Assembly (NCBI GenBank): GCA_964624075.1
Contig: CAZUWH010000013.1
Location: 1 to 58,664, forward strand
From: CAZUWH01 sp964624075
Lineage (GTDB): Bacteria; Pseudomonadota; Alphaproteobacteria; Rhodospirillales; Rhodospirillaceae
Direction of reading: 5' to 3'
DNA length: 58,664 nt
Under the pieces are notes generated by a model. The model worked only from the letters and a program-made list of their open reading frames with translations. It made no database searches and was not told where the DNA came from. This document shows positions 46,022 to 56,034 of this stretch, one piece after another (position 1 is the first letter of the stretch; each line of letters opens with the position of its first letter). The position numbers were made by a program, and so were the translations under genes.

Positions 46022-47221
46022 ATGACGCGCAACCCGTCTGGTTCTTTCATGTCTTTTCTGCCCCCGCGACGGATTCTTATGGGACCGGGTCCGTCGGATG
46101 TACATCCCCGCGTTCTTGCCGCCATGGCCCGCCCGACCATCGGTCATCTAGACCCCGCTTTCGTGGCCATGATGGACGACATCAAGACCCTGTTGCAGTA
46201 TGCCTTCCACACCGATAATGACTTGATCCTGGCGGTATCCGCACCCGGCTCAGCGGGCATGGAGACCTGCTTCGTCAACCTGATTGAACCAGGCGACCGA
46301 GTCCTGGTCTGCATCAACGGCGTGTTCGGTGGCCGCATGAAGGAAAATGTCGAACGCTGTGGGGCTATCCCGGTGGCGGTGGAATTCCCGTGGGGGGAAG
46401 CGGTTGATCCGGTCCGGGTGGCGGTGGCGCTGGGAGATCATCCGGGACTCAAGGCGGTGTGTTTCGTGCATGCCGAAACCTCGACCGGAGCGATGTCGGA
46501 TGCGGGGGCTCTGTGCAAGCTGGCTCATGCCTACGGCGCCCTTGCCATCGTCGATGTCGTGACCTCGCTTGGCGGTATTCCTGTTCTGGTGGATGCGTGG
46601 AGGGCAGATGCCGTCTACAGCAGCAGCCAGAAATGCCTGTCGTGCACCCCCGGCCTGGCGCCCGTGACATTCAGCCCCCGCGCCGTCGCAGTCCTCAAGA
46701 CCCGTCGGACCAAGGTGCCGAGCTGGTTTCTCGACCTCGCCCTGGTCATGACCTATTGGGGTAGTAACGTGAAACGGGCCTACCACCATACCGCGCCGGT
46801 CAATGCCCTGTATGGCCTGCACGAAGCCCTGGTTATGCTGCACGAGGAAGGATTGGAAGTGGCGTGGCGACGGCATGCCTTGCATCATCAGGCTTTGCGA
46901 GCGGGGTTGGAAGTCATGGGGTTGCACCTTCTAGTTGCTGAATCCTGTCGCCTGCCCCAGCTCAATACAGTCCTCATCCCGGCTGGCGTGAACGATACAG
47001 CCGTGCGAGAACAGCTTTTGCAACGTTATGGCCTCGAGATCGGGGCCGGTCTGGGTCCCCTTGCCGGCAAGGTGTGGCGGATCGGTCTCATGGGACAGAG
47101 CGCCACCGCCACCAACGTCCTGACCTGCCTGTCGGCACTCGAAACCACCCTGTCGGCAGCGGGTGCACCGATCACAACCGGCGTGGCACTGCCTGCCGCC
47201 ACGGCAGTCCTGTTCTCCTGA
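46022..47221 (+). CDS. Class V aminotransferase (alanine/serine-glyoxylate type)
   Basis: The 399-residue PLP enzyme has RRILMGPGPSDVHPRVLAAM near the start, SAPGSAGMETCFVNLIEPGDRVLV, HAETSTGAMSD, AIVDVVTSLGGIPVLVDAW and the PLP Lys in YSSSQKCLSCTPGLAPVTFS. This matches alanine-glyoxylate/serine-glyoxylate aminotransferase, with substrate not certain. ATG 46022 is selected for a GAGG site seven bases upstream; in-frame ATGs at 46010 and 46049 are alternatives. It converges on the DUF1015 gene with 11 bases between. Confidence 0.9.
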   Translation: MTRNPSGSFMSFLPPRRILMGPGPSDVHPRVLAAMARPTIGHLDPAFVAMMDDIKTLLQYAFHTDNDLILAVSAPGSAGMETCFVNLIEPGDRVLVCINGVFGGRMKENVERCGAIPVAVEFPWGEAVDPVRVAVALGDHPGLKAVCFVHAETSTGAMSDAGALCKLAHAYGALAIVDVVTSLGGIPVLVDAWRADAVYSSSQKCLSCTPGLAPVTFSPRAVAVLKTRRTKVPSWFLDLALVMTYWGSNVKRAYHHTAPVNALYGLHEALVMLHEEGLEVAWRRHALHHQALRAGLEVMGLHLLVAESCRLPQLNTVLIPAGVNDTAVREQLLQRYGLEIGAGLGPLAGKVWRIGLMGQSATATNVLTCLSALETTLSAAGAPITTGVALPAATAVLFS

Positions 47222-47232
47222 AATTCTGAGAC

Positions 47233-48552
47233 TCAACACTCTTGCCCTTCCCAGGCCAGCGGCAACGACAAGAGGCCATCGGCTAGCTTGGGCTCGAACC
47301 AAGTAGACTTGGGAGGCATGACCTGACCCGTTTCGGTGACAGCGATCAGTGCCTCAAGGCTTGGCGGGTGCATTGCGAAGGCAACCGCCATCTTACCGCT
47401 GTCTACCCACTCTGCCAGCGTCCCAAGACCACGCCCACCACCGACGAAGCCGATGCGCTGATCCTGGCGCAGGTCGGCAAGACCAAGAACGGGCTGCAGA
47501 ATGCGAGCGGTCAGAAGGGAAACATCCAGCCGCGCCACGGGGTCTGCCAGTGGCATGGCCCGCCACGCGAGCCTGTACCATTGCCCGGGCAGATACAGCC
47601 CCATTTCACCACAGCCAGCGGGCCTGACCGGTTGGGAAGAGGGCGTGACGGTACACACCTCCGCTACTCTTGCCAGGAAGGTTGCCCGGTCAAGTCCATT
47701 CAGGTCACGCACCACCCGATTGTAATCGCGAATCACCATTTCATCGGCGGGAAACGACACCAGCAGAAGTGAATTGTACATCTCATCCCCGCGATGGTCG
47801 GGGTTGGCAGTTCGGCGGGCGGCGGCCACGCGCGACGCCGCTGCCGACCGGTGATGACCATCAGCGATATAGAGGGCTGGCAGGGTCGCAAATGCTGCCG
47901 ACAGGGTGACGATGTCGGTCTCTCTCGCCACCTGCCAGAGCACATGCGTCACACCGTCGTCGGCAGTGACGGCAAACAGGGGCGTCATGGCCGCCACTTG
48001 TGTAATCACGGCAGCAAGGACCAGCGTCGGACGATAGGCGGCCAGCACCGGCCCGGTGTGGGCGTTCACCGCCTCGATCTGCCGGACGCGGTCGTCTTCC
48101 TTTCCGGGGCGGGTGAATTCATGACGGCGGATGCGACCGGAGTCATAAGCGGCCACCGTTGCGGCCCCAACGATTCCCGTCTGGATATGGGAACCGGCGA
48201 TCAGGCGGTAGATGTAGAAACAGGGTTTGCTTTCCCGCACCAGAATGCCTTCTGCCATCAGGCGGTTTAGGTTCTCCGCCGCCTTGGCATAGACGGCAGG
48301 CGCATAGGGATCGGTCCCGGGTGGCAGGTCGATTTCAGCCTTCGAGATATGAAGAAAACTGTACGGCCTGCCAGCAGCTATGGCCCGTGCATCCTCGATA
48401 TCAAGCACGTCATAGGGTGGTGCGATCACCGCTGCGGCATGAAGCGGGAGGGGACGCAAGGCGGCAAAGGGCCGCAGAAGCGGAAGATCAAAGGTCACAA
48501 GAGGGCACTCCGCTAGTTGCTTTAGTCTGTCTTCATAGCTGCATTCCGTCAT
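47233..48552 (-). CDS. DUF1015 (COG4198) protein
   Basis: The 439-residue protein belongs to DUF1015: LLRPFAALRPLPLHAAAVIAPPYDVLD, SFLHISKAEIDLP, YDSGRIRRHEFTRPGKEDDRVRQIEAVNAHTGPVL and the conserved ALYIADGHHRSAAASRVAA. In many bacteria it neighbours serA and serC, hinting at serine or phosphorylated-serine metabolism, which agrees with the neighbouring aminotransferase. ATG 48552 has GGAGG ten bases upstream; a GTG at 48498 with GGAG fits the family start better, so the leader of 18 residues is uncertain. Confidence 0.9.
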   Translation of the reverse strand: MTECSYEDRLKQLAECPLVTFDLPLLRPFAALRPLPLHAAAVIAPPYDVLDIEDARAIAAGRPYSFLHISKAEIDLPPGTDPYAPAVYAKAAENLNRLMAEGILVRESKPCFYIYRLIAGSHIQTGIVGAATVAAYDSGRIRRHEFTRPGKEDDRVRQIEAVNAHTGPVLAAYRPTLVLAAVITQVAAMTPLFAVTADDGVTHVLWQVARETDIVTLSAAFATLPALYIADGHHRSAAASRVAAARRTANPDHRGDEMYNSLLLVSFPADEMVIRDYNRVVRDLNGLDRATFLARVAEVCTVTPSSQPVRPAGCGEMGLYLPGQWYRLAWRAMPLADPVARLDVSLLTARILQPVLGLADLRQDQRIGFVGGGRGLGTLAEWVDSGKMAVAFAMHPPSLEALIAVTETGQVMPPKSTWFEPKLADGLLSLPLAWEGQEC

Positions 48553-48726
48553 ATTCCCGCAGCCTCCGACAGAACATGGAAAATATATCCCCTCATTGGG
48601 GCCTGTCTGCCGGTCCGGCGCAAGCCACTAACAGAGCGACAAGAGATCATCTGACCTCTTGTGCGACACGGGGGAAAAGAAGGAACCAGGCGCAGAGCGG
48701 TCTGTTTCAATGCGGGAAGAATGTCC

Positions 48727-49016
48727 TCAAGATAAGCGAGACGAGATACCGGCCAGCATGAACCCCATCATCCACTTGAGCACGAGGATATCAGCCTTGA
48801 TGGGAGCGACTAGTTCCCTGACTCCTCTACCCGTATGGCCTGGCTCTCGGCTCTCATGGCTGCTTCCAGTTGTTCGATATCCCATCTGGTTACGACCTCA
48901 GCTTCCTCTCCCGCTTCTTTCAGCGCTTCGGCGATGACCTCAGCCTGCGATTCGGAAAAGTCAGCCGCGCGGAGACGACGGACGAATTTCATGGTGTTGA
49001 AAACGAAAGCCGGCAC
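48727..49016 (-). pseudogene. DUF1640 protein, frameshifted before its membrane anchor
   Basis: GTG 49016 (AAGGGG site) begins PAFVFNTMKFVRRLRAADFS, then ESQAEVIAEALKEAGEEAEVVTRWDIEQLEAAMRAE. The frame stops at 48810. Another frame continues LVAPIKADILVLKWMMGFMLAGI to a stop at 48727, which is the family's C-terminal membrane helix. One frameshift thus separates coiled coil and anchor. The central coiled coil is also shorter than usual. These small proteins resemble bacterial relatives of mitochondrial MCU regulator MCUR1/CCDC90. A second fragment of the family is at 925-1101. Confidence 0.75.
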
Positions 49017-49259
49017 AGGTACCCCTTCCTACCAGTTTTTCTACCATAGGCTGGACCTGCCTGTGCGTCAACTCTCTAGGCATAGGGTTGCCCGAGCGAT
49101 CGGGCAAAGGGAGACTGTCCGCACGGTTGACCCTTGCGCCAGCTCGTCAAAGACGATATGCATACAATAGAACTCTCTGGATAGTGACTACTTCAACCTT
49201 AGATATTATCCTTCACCTGCTTGCCCTGCCGTGCATCCAGCCTTCCGACCCCGCCATCA

Positions 49260-51650
49260 TCAAAACTGGCGCAGCAGACGGTGCAGATAATCCCGTTCAG
49301 GCCGGGGCCGGTCATGCTCAGCGGCACGACGGCGCAGTTCCTCAAGGATTTTCCGGGCGCTGTGCAGGTCCCTCTGGGCGGGCAGGTCGATCCCCTTATC
49401 ATCGGCGGCGTACCACCCCAGCGGATCAAGGGCGCCATTAGGCTGTCCGGGTAGCAGGAGGGAGGCTCCCGCCACGCGATCTACCATGGCTCGAATGGTT
49501 TTGTTGATGCCCTGACGCAATGCATGCACCGCCTGTCCCTGGGCCGTGACTGCCCCGGCAGGATTGATGTGTTCAAGCTGGCCGGTCGCCTCACGCATGG
49601 CCTGTTCGGCTTGTTCGAAGACTCCGGGAATGACAAGAGTCTGTTCTTCCAGAATCATCAGCAGACGTTCCAGATCCCGCTGCAGCAGCGTCTGCGTCCT
49701 GGCATTGCTGCGCAGGCGCTGGTGATCAAGGCTGCGGCAGTTCTGCTGTTGAAAACTTTCTTCCAGCAGAGCCTCTTGACGGCTGGTCAATTCCCGCATC
49801 TTTTCCAGAAAAAGGCGCACTTGCTGCCAGCCTCGGTCGTGTGCACCAAACTCGCGCAAAGCATGCATCAGGGCCTGCACCCGTGTCAACAAGCGACCCG
49901 CCGCCTCCCGGGCACCTGCCTGCGCCAGTTCCTGCATCTGCCCGATCATGGCCATGAGATCCGTGTGCTGTCTCTCCCATTCCTTCGGTAGAGGCAACAG
50001 AGGTGCTGGACGCAAGGTTGACAGATACGCACCGACGGCATGCCGATAGCGTTCGATCAACCATTCTAGTTCGGTATCGTCGGCTTTGCGGGCCAGCGCC
50101 GCGCCCAGGATCTGCCCGGCTTCTTCCATCGTCTGCCCGACCATGGTGGTGTTACTCTCCTCGACACGGAGAGCGACCTGCCACAGAAGGGTACGCGAGG
50201 CGGTGAGAGCCGCATCCGAACGATCTTCGCTGACCAGATAGCGAGCGACGCGCAACCCCAGAAACACGACCCGATCGTGGTCATAGGCCGCCGGCGCCGC
50301 GGCAATTTCATCCAGCCGCTGCAGCATGTCATTGAAGGTAGCGGGTTCGGTCAGCATGCGTCGGCGCTCTTCGACGATGGAACGGGCAACCTGATGGGTA
50401 AACACACGTTTAGGTAGACGGACGGTCATAGGTTCGCTCAAGCCTGTCTGGCCACGCGCATCACGGGCGAACAACCGCACGGTCACCAGCAGACCGGCCC
50501 ATGGATGAGCGGTCAGGTCTTGCAGGGCCGACGTGTGCACCAAACGGGGCCGGACTTCAGACAGCGGCAAGGTCAGTTCAAGCGGCGTCTCATGCGCTCG
50601 CTCGATCAGTGCCCCCAGCGCGGTGAGGCCGTAATCATCGGCCACGTTGAAAGCCAGCCGGAGCTGGAAACGCCCTGCTTCGTCCGGTGGCCGGGTGAAA
50701 TCCACCTGCGGGACCCGATCGGGCACGGCCGTCACAGTCCACTGTGCCAGGAGGTTTCCATTCCGCACCACGCGTATATTCTCGTGGTCCTTGCTAGCCT
50801 CGATGACAGTTTCCACCCGATGACTGCCATCGCCAAGGGATACAAAGGGAATCCGGCGCTCATTAAAGGCAAGAACGGGAAGGCCCCGGCCCCCCAGCAC
50901 CAGGGCAAGGACGGTACTGCCGACCGGAACCACACCGACCGGGGATGCCTTGCCTTCATCACGGATTCCGTCGCCGGTTCCACCGGTGGCTGTCAGTAGC
51001 AGCGGACGTGCCTTGGTATAAGCCGGCGGTGTGATCCAGACCTTCACCGTCGCACCCTGCGACACAGGCAGGGCAGGATGCACTGCCCGAGCCAGCCGGT
51101 GCCGGATTTCCTCTCCCCTTCCCCTGGTCACAGCCAGACCGATGACTAGCAGGAGGATCACCAGGGCGCGGATTCCCCATGGTTCCTGTGCCAGCACACC
51201 CGGCCGCGGCCATCCTGGTTTCAGGCCGTGCGCCAGTGCGATCATGCGTGCCCGATGCGCCTGCCACAAGGCCAGTGTGAAAGAATCGCTGCTGCCGGTG
51301 GCCAGTGGATCGCTGAGCGCCGACAGAGGCCGGTGCCCTCCCTTCCCTTCCTCCAGACGACGGATGAGAGTGGCCAACGTGGGCAGGTGGATGGCATGGA
51401 TAGCATGGAGCAGGGCAACCAGCAGGCCGAGGGCAAACACGACCAGAAGAGTGGCGTGTCCCAGCGGCGGAAGTACTGGCAGAAGATCAAGCAGGCCAAC
51501 CGCCAGAAACAGCCCGCACAGCGTTACGGCTGGCCACGTACCGCGCCATGTCCTTTCCCACATCAGGGCCAGCCAGGCACGACGCAACCTGGACCGCAAC
51601 CACGGACAGGAGTCGGCGGCAGGAGAGGGAGGCGGGTCAGGCGAAGCCAC
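49260..51650 (-). CDS. TIGR02302/DUF4175 large membrane protein
   Basis: The 796-residue protein begins with two membrane segments (VTLCGLFLAVGLLDLLPVLPP, TLLVVFALGLLVALLHAI) and a third after WGIRALVILLLVIGLAVT. A large periplasmic part follows with AVHPALPVSQGATVKVWITPPAYT and DRVPQVDFTRPPDEAGRFQLRLAFNVADDYGLTALGALI. The C-terminal half is helical (ETMEEAGQ-like TMEEAGQILGAALARKADDTE, RDLERLLMILEEQTLV). This is the alphaproteobacterial family TIGR02302, usually downstream of lysA as here. Function is unknown. GTG 51650 with GGGAG overlaps lysA by 14 bases; ATG 51674 is possible but lacks a ribosome site. Confidence 0.88.
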   Translation of the reverse strand: MASPDPPPSPAADSCPWLRSRLRRAWLALMWERTWRGTWPAVTLCGLFLAVGLLDLLPVLPPLGHATLLVVFALGLLVALLHAIHAIHLPTLATLIRRLEEGKGGHRPLSALSDPLATGSSDSFTLALWQAHRARMIALAHGLKPGWPRPGVLAQEPWGIRALVILLLVIGLAVTRGRGEEIRHRLARAVHPALPVSQGATVKVWITPPAYTKARPLLLTATGGTGDGIRDEGKASPVGVVPVGSTVLALVLGGRGLPVLAFNERRIPFVSLGDGSHRVETVIEASKDHENIRVVRNGNLLAQWTVTAVPDRVPQVDFTRPPDEAGRFQLRLAFNVADDYGLTALGALIERAHETPLELTLPLSEVRPRLVHTSALQDLTAHPWAGLLVTVRLFARDARGQTGLSEPMTVRLPKRVFTHQVARSIVEERRRMLTEPATFNDMLQRLDEIAAAPAAYDHDRVVFLGLRVARYLVSEDRSDAALTASRTLLWQVALRVEESNTTMVGQTMEEAGQILGAALARKADDTELEWLIERYRHAVGAYLSTLRPAPLLPLPKEWERQHTDLMAMIGQMQELAQAGAREAAGRLLTRVQALMHALREFGAHDRGWQQVRLFLEKMRELTSRQEALLEESFQQQNCRSLDHQRLRSNARTQTLLQRDLERLLMILEEQTLVIPGVFEQAEQAMREATGQLEHINPAGAVTAQGQAVHALRQGINKTIRAMVDRVAGASLLLPGQPNGALDPLGWYAADDKGIDLPAQRDLHSARKILEELRRRAAEHDRPRPERDYLHRLLRQF

Positions 51651-52935
51651 GACGGGGGACTCCCGGGGAACCATCGTCGAGCCAGAATGGCAGGCTTTCG
51701 AGGACCAGCATCTCTTCATAAGAAGGCCGGCGGCGTACAACGGCAAACTGGTCGCCCCTGACGATGACTTCAGGCACCAGCGGCCGCAGGTTATAGGTGG
51801 AAGCCATGACGGCCCCATAGGCACCGGCGGTGGCCAGAACCAGAAGATCGCCGGCCTGCATCGGCACCAGAGGGCGCTGGGAAGCAAAGGTATCACCGGT
51901 CTCGCAAATCGGCCCGACCACATCGACCAATCGGGGCGCGACATCGGGCGCAGGCTCGATCACAGGCAGAATCGCGTGGAAGGCGTCATACAAGGTGGGA
52001 CGCACGAGATCGTTCATGGCTGCGTCCACGATCACGAAGGTCCGGCTGGCACCTTCCTTTACATAGAGCACCCGTGTCACCAGAACGCCGGCATTGGCGA
52101 CGATCAGCCGTCCCGGCTCCAGCAGAATCTGACAGTTGCAATCTCCCAGCGTTTCATGGATGACGGCGGCATAGGCCGCTGGCGAGGGTGGTATCTTGCC
52201 ATTATAAGGCACGCCAAGGCCGCCGCCCAGGTCGATACGCCGGACAGGAAGGCCGTCGGCCCGCAGCCGGATCACGAGATCGCGCACACGACGGAAGGCT
52301 TCGCGGAAAGGCTGCAAATCGGTAATCTGACTGCCAATGTGCGTGGCAAGCCCCACCACATCGATATGCGGCAGAGTCACGGCGCGTCGGAATAGAGCCG
52401 GGGCACGGGCCCACTCGATGCCGAACTTGTCTTCCTTGCGCCCGGTGCTGATCTTGTGGTGGGTGTTGGCGTCGATATCGGGATTGACACGCAGTGCAAC
52501 CGGAGCCACCCCCCCCAGGGTGGTGGCGATGTGGCTGATGGCTTCCAGTTCCGGTTCAGACTCGACATTGAGTTGAAGAATGCCGACCTGCAGGGCAAAA
52601 GCAATTTCTGCCGCTGTTTTACCGACACCGGAGAAAACGATTCGTTCGGGCGGCACGCCAGCAGCCAGGGCCAGGCGCAATTCCCCTTCCGACACCACGT
52701 CGACACCGGCACCAAGACTGGCTAGCGTCCGAACCACGGCTATGTTCGCGTTGGCTTTCATGGCATAGTGGATGCGGGCATCAAGCCCGGTCAGAGTCGC
52801 TTCCAAAATCAGGTAATGTCGCTCCAGCGTGGCGGTAGCATAGCAGTAGAATGGTGTTCCAATCTCCCTGGCCAGAACCGGCAGAGAAACACCCTCAGCG
52901 TGCAGAACGCTATTACAATACGCGAAATGGTGCAT
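51637..52935 (-). CDS. lysA: Diaminopimelate decarboxylase
   Basis: The 432-residue fold-type III PLP enzyme makes L-lysine from meso-diaminopimelate. Motifs are IHYAMKANANIAVVRTLASLGAGVDVVSEGEL (PLP Lys in KANAN), GLATHIGSQITDLQPF, RIDLGGGLGVPY, EPGRLIVANAGVLVTRVLYVKEG and GPICETGDTFASQRPL (catalytic Cys in the CETGD motif). ATG 52935 was chosen; a TTG at 52953 has no better site. With dapD and dapE in the same window, three steps of lysine synthesis are present. Confidence 0.96.
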   Translation of the reverse strand: MHHFAYCNSVLHAEGVSLPVLAREIGTPFYCYATATLERHYLILEATLTGLDARIHYAMKANANIAVVRTLASLGAGVDVVSEGELRLALAAGVPPERIVFSGVGKTAAEIAFALQVGILQLNVESEPELEAISHIATTLGGVAPVALRVNPDIDANTHHKISTGRKEDKFGIEWARAPALFRRAVTLPHIDVVGLATHIGSQITDLQPFREAFRRVRDLVIRLRADGLPVRRIDLGGGLGVPYNGKIPPSPAAYAAVIHETLGDCNCQILLEPGRLIVANAGVLVTRVLYVKEGASRTFVIVDAAMNDLVRPTLYDAFHAILPVIEPAPDVAPRLVDVVGPICETGDTFASQRPLVPMQAGDLLVLATAGAYGAVMASTYNLRPLVPEVIVRGDQFAVVRRRPSYEEMLVLESLPFWLDDGSPGVPRRGFA

Positions 52936-52997
52936 GATCTTTTGCCGTTGCAAGCGTTGCCATGGACCAGGGAGCCGGAAGCGGCAGCCAGAGAGAA

Positions 52998-53402
52998 TTA
53001 GCCTTTCAGGCGCACGATGACATCGACACGACTGATAACGGTTCCCGCCGGGGCATTGGGAACATTGATGACGGTGATGTCATTCCTGATGTCCTCCAGA
53101 CGTCCTGTGTCTTCGAAGAAGAAATGATGGTGGTCCGCGACGTTGGTATCAAAATAGAATCGTCCAGCGTCTACCACGATCTCGCGCAACAATCCGGCCA
53201 TGGTAAATTGATGCAATGCATTATAGATGGTTGCTAGCGAGACGCAAATGCCGGCATGCAGAGCTTCTCTATGGAGCTGCTCAGCGGTCAGATGCCGGTC
53301 ACCCTTCTCAAACAGAAGACGTGCCAAGGCCAACCGCTGCCGCGTTGGCCGCAACCCAATCCGCCGGAGCAGATCAAGCGTATGGCTGTAGGGACGTTGC
53401 AT
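52998..53402 (-). CDS. irr: Fur-family iron response regulator, Irr type
   Basis: The 134-residue protein has a winged helix (RRIGLRPTRQRLALARLLFEKGDRHLTAEQL, SLATIYNALHQFTMAGLLREI) and the dimer domain with VADHHHFFFEDTGRLEDI. The run of three His is the Irr heme-binding site and the metal-site Cys pairs of Fur are absent. Irr represses or activates iron and heme genes when iron is low, and is degraded with heme in Bradyrhizobium. A heme regulatory motif (CP) at the N-terminus is not seen, so control through heme may rely on the His motif. The region 53403-54097 upstream contains repeats only. Confidence 0.9.
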   Translation of the reverse strand: MQRPYSHTLDLLRRIGLRPTRQRLALARLLFEKGDRHLTAEQLHREALHAGICVSLATIYNALHQFTMAGLLREIVVDAGRFYFDTNVADHHHFFFEDTGRLEDIRNDITVINVPNAPAGTVISRVDVIVRLKG

Positions 53403-53609
53403 GCTTGCGACTCATCTTTTTCATCCCTCCTCTGCGACCGGCCGGAAACCCACCCCTTCCCGAGCGCTTCAGTCGTTCGGGTTAATCCCAACCCTACATA
53501 ACAAGTGATACCATTCCACTGTATTCATTACAACTACCTAATTGCGCATGCCAATGCTTCTCATTGCCTCACGCAGGACATCACACGTGTGCACCATGCA
53601 AGGTTTCTA

Positions 53610-53880
53610 AACCGCCCCCTCCCCATCAAGGGGGGAGGGAGTCTGCCATCGGCATGATGATGACTTTTCCGCCTCGACGTTGCAAGCCCTCCCCTTGGAT
53701 CGGGGGAGGGCTGGGTGGGGGTGATTCATCCGCCTGGAACTTGTCAGCCCGTGGACCCGGTGGCGTGACTGCTGCGGGGTTCCGTAAAGTCTGACTAGGT
53801 GTCGGAATCACCCTCTACCCCAACCCTCCTCCATCAAGGGGAGGGGGTCTGTCATCGGGGGAAGGTGTGGTTTCGGTCTG
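53610..53880. repeat. Cluster of GC-rich palindromic repeat units
   Basis: Two units lie at about 53610-53730 and 53805-53880. The first has CCCCTCCCCATCAAGG and CCTCCCCTTGGATCGGGGGA, and it is followed by GGGTGGGGGTG. The same order (TTCCGCCT-GACGTTGC-AGCCCTCCCC) occurs at 58553-58664. They stand in the space between irr and the kefC gene. No gene is seen in 53403-54097. Confidence 0.65.
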
Positions 53881-54097
53881 GGGGCTGTTCCGGATTGCCT
53901 TTGACTGGCGTCCACCCCTTCCCCAGTGCGCGGTGTTCCTCTCTACGGCATTTCGAGGTAAAATAAAGAGATGTCCCGTGGTTCGTAACCCCCCGTCGAC
54001 ACTGACAATCCCCTTTAGACAATGACGGCAGCCGCCGGCCAGGGCAGCGGTCGTGCGAGAATGAACGCATTGGCAATACAGGTTGTATGAGGCCGGA

Positions 54098-55774
54098 ATG
54101 GTTGAGAATCGGTACATAGTTGATATCCTAATTCTCCTATTGGTGTCTGTTATTGCCGTACCACTATCTCATAGATTGCGACTGGGGTCGGTGCTGGGAT
54201 ATCTCCTGGCCGGTGTAGTCGTGGGCCCCCATGGTTTTGGTCTCATCTCAGAAACGGAATCGGTCCATGTGCTGGCTGAATTGGGGGTTGTCTTCCTCCT
54301 GTTCACCATCGGCCTAGAAATGACTCTCAATCGCCTGAAAAGTATCGGGCTGCCGGTCCTAGGGCTGGGGGCGTCCCAGATCGTGGTCACGGCGCTGGTC
54401 GTGGGCTCGATCATCCTCGTAGCCGGCTATTCGCTGGCGGTGGCGATCATGGTGGGCGGCGCCCTGGCTATGTCCTCCACGGCCATCGTCCTACAGGTCC
54501 TGAATGAGCGCAGCCAGCTCAAAACCCATTATGGTCAGGTGGTGCTGGCCATCCTGTTAGTCCAGGATCTGGCCGTCGGTCCGTTCCTGGTTCTGCTCGA
54601 AGTGTTGGAGCGCGACGGGGGTGCCCTCACGGCAGCCGTGTGGCCCGCCCTTGGCGGGGCAGCGTTCAAGGTGGCCGGCGCCATCGCGGCCATCTTCATG
54701 ATCGGCCGGATCCTGTTGCGGCCCCTGTTGCGGCTGGTATGTGAGGCGCGTTCCTCGGAAGTGTTCGCCGCCACTACTCTGCTGGTCGCCCTAGGCACAA
54801 GTTGGATCACCGAACAGATGGGCCTGTCGATGGTTTTCGGGGCCTTCCTGGCCGGCATGCTGATCGCCGAGACCGAATACCGCCATCAGGTCCAGGCTGA
54901 CATCGAACCGTTCCGTGGCATCCTGCTCGGTCTGTTCTTCACCACAGTCGGCATGCGTTTTGAGCTATCGCTAACGGCAAGCGATTTCCTGCTCGTGATG
55001 GGCCTGACCCTCGCCCTTCTGACAGGTAAGTCGGCCCTGATCACGGGCCTGAGCCGGCTCTTTGGTTTCACCCTCTGGCGTTCCCTGCGGCTTGGAGGAG
55101 TCTTGAGTCAGGCTGGCGAATTTGCCTTCGTTCTGCTGGGCACGGCGGTTCTGGGCGGTGTGGTTCCGGCCGAACTGGGCCATCTGGTGTTTCTGGTGGT
55201 CGCCACCAGCATGGCAGCCACCCCTTTTTATACCATGCTCGGCTCTAGCTGGGTGACCTTCCTGGAAGGCCGCGAGACTGTCCGTTACGCCCGGCTGGGC
55301 GGCCGTATCAAACCGGATGGGCACGAGGGCAAGCCCCCCCATGTTCTGATCATCGGCTTTGGCGACGTGGGGCGCATCGTGGCCCGCATGCTGAAAGCCT
55401 ACAGCATACCTTACCTTATATTGGAAATGAGTCCAAGTCGTATCCGCGAAGGTCTGGCTGTGGGTGAACCGGTGTTTTATGGCGATGCCTCGCTCGTGTC
55501 GGTGCTGAAGGCCGCGGGGGCGGAACGGAGTCGCGCCGTGGTGGTTTCCACCAACGATTCGGCTGCAACCCTGCGGGTGGTCGAGGCCGTGCGGTTGTCT
55601 TTCGCCACACTGCCCGTCTTTGCCCGTGTGCGCGATGAAGTCTCGGCCACGGCTCTGCGCAAGGCCGGCATCACCGACGTGGTGCCGGAAACCATGGAAG
55701 TTGGTCTGCGCCTGGCGAGTGCCGTGCTGCATGAGGATCGCAGTGAGGAGGATGCGCATGACTGGGTCGGTTGA
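54098..55774 (+). CDS. Kef-type K+/H+ antiporter with RCK domain
   Basis: The 558-residue protein has an N-terminal CPA2 transport domain of about twelve helices (VDILILLLVSVIAVPLSHRL, GYLLAGVVVGPHGFGLI, ELGVVFLLFTIGLEM, ALAMSSTAIVLQVL and VFGAFLAGMLIAET) and a C-terminal Rossmann RCK-N domain (HVLIIGFGDVGRIVARMLKAY, VFYGDASLVSVLKAAGAERSRAVVVST). KefB/KefC proteins export K+ under electrophile stress; other members carry Na+. ATG 54098 follows GAGG; a TTG 15 bases upstream is also in frame. Confidence 0.9.
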   Translation: MVENRYIVDILILLLVSVIAVPLSHRLRLGSVLGYLLAGVVVGPHGFGLISETESVHVLAELGVVFLLFTIGLEMTLNRLKSIGLPVLGLGASQIVVTALVVGSIILVAGYSLAVAIMVGGALAMSSTAIVLQVLNERSQLKTHYGQVVLAILLVQDLAVGPFLVLLEVLERDGGALTAAVWPALGGAAFKVAGAIAAIFMIGRILLRPLLRLVCEARSSEVFAATTLLVALGTSWITEQMGLSMVFGAFLAGMLIAETEYRHQVQADIEPFRGILLGLFFTTVGMRFELSLTASDFLLVMGLTLALLTGKSALITGLSRLFGFTLWRSLRLGGVLSQAGEFAFVLLGTAVLGGVVPAELGHLVFLVVATSMAATPFYTMLGSSWVTFLEGRETVRYARLGGRIKPDGHEGKPPHVLIIGFGDVGRIVARMLKAYSIPYLILEMSPSRIREGLAVGEPVFYGDASLVSVLKAAGAERSRAVVVSTNDSAATLRVVEAVRLSFATLPVFARVRDEVSATALRKAGITDVVPETMEVGLRLASAVLHEDRSEEDAHDWVG

Positions 55775-56034
55775 TCGGGGGCATTTTTGATGGTAGCAAA
55801 AGTGCCATCATGCCTGCTAATATACGCCGGCCCGGTAGAGGGGGATCCGCCGGGTTAATCCGTTGCGGCCGTCTGTTGAGACGTGTTGATCCCCTGAGGC
55901 ACGTATGCCCCGCGTTGACGAACATAGCGCCGGTGGCGAATGGGAGAGTTCTTGAGCGTTCAAGGAATCCCATGGTGGGGTATGGGTGTCGCGATCGCGG
56001 TAGAACGGGACAGAGACAAGGGAGACAAAAAGCT

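Noticed and set aside
51031..52395. 454-codon plus-strand frame opposite lysA and the TIGR02302 gene
   Set aside because: Both opposite-strand genes are strongly conserved, and the plus frame shows the Arg/His-rich composition typical of antisense translation.
55771..56034. N-terminal extension of gap by 88 residues
   Set aside because: The extension is unlike the GAPDH family, and the family start MAVRVAINGFGRIGR has a good ribosome site at 56035.
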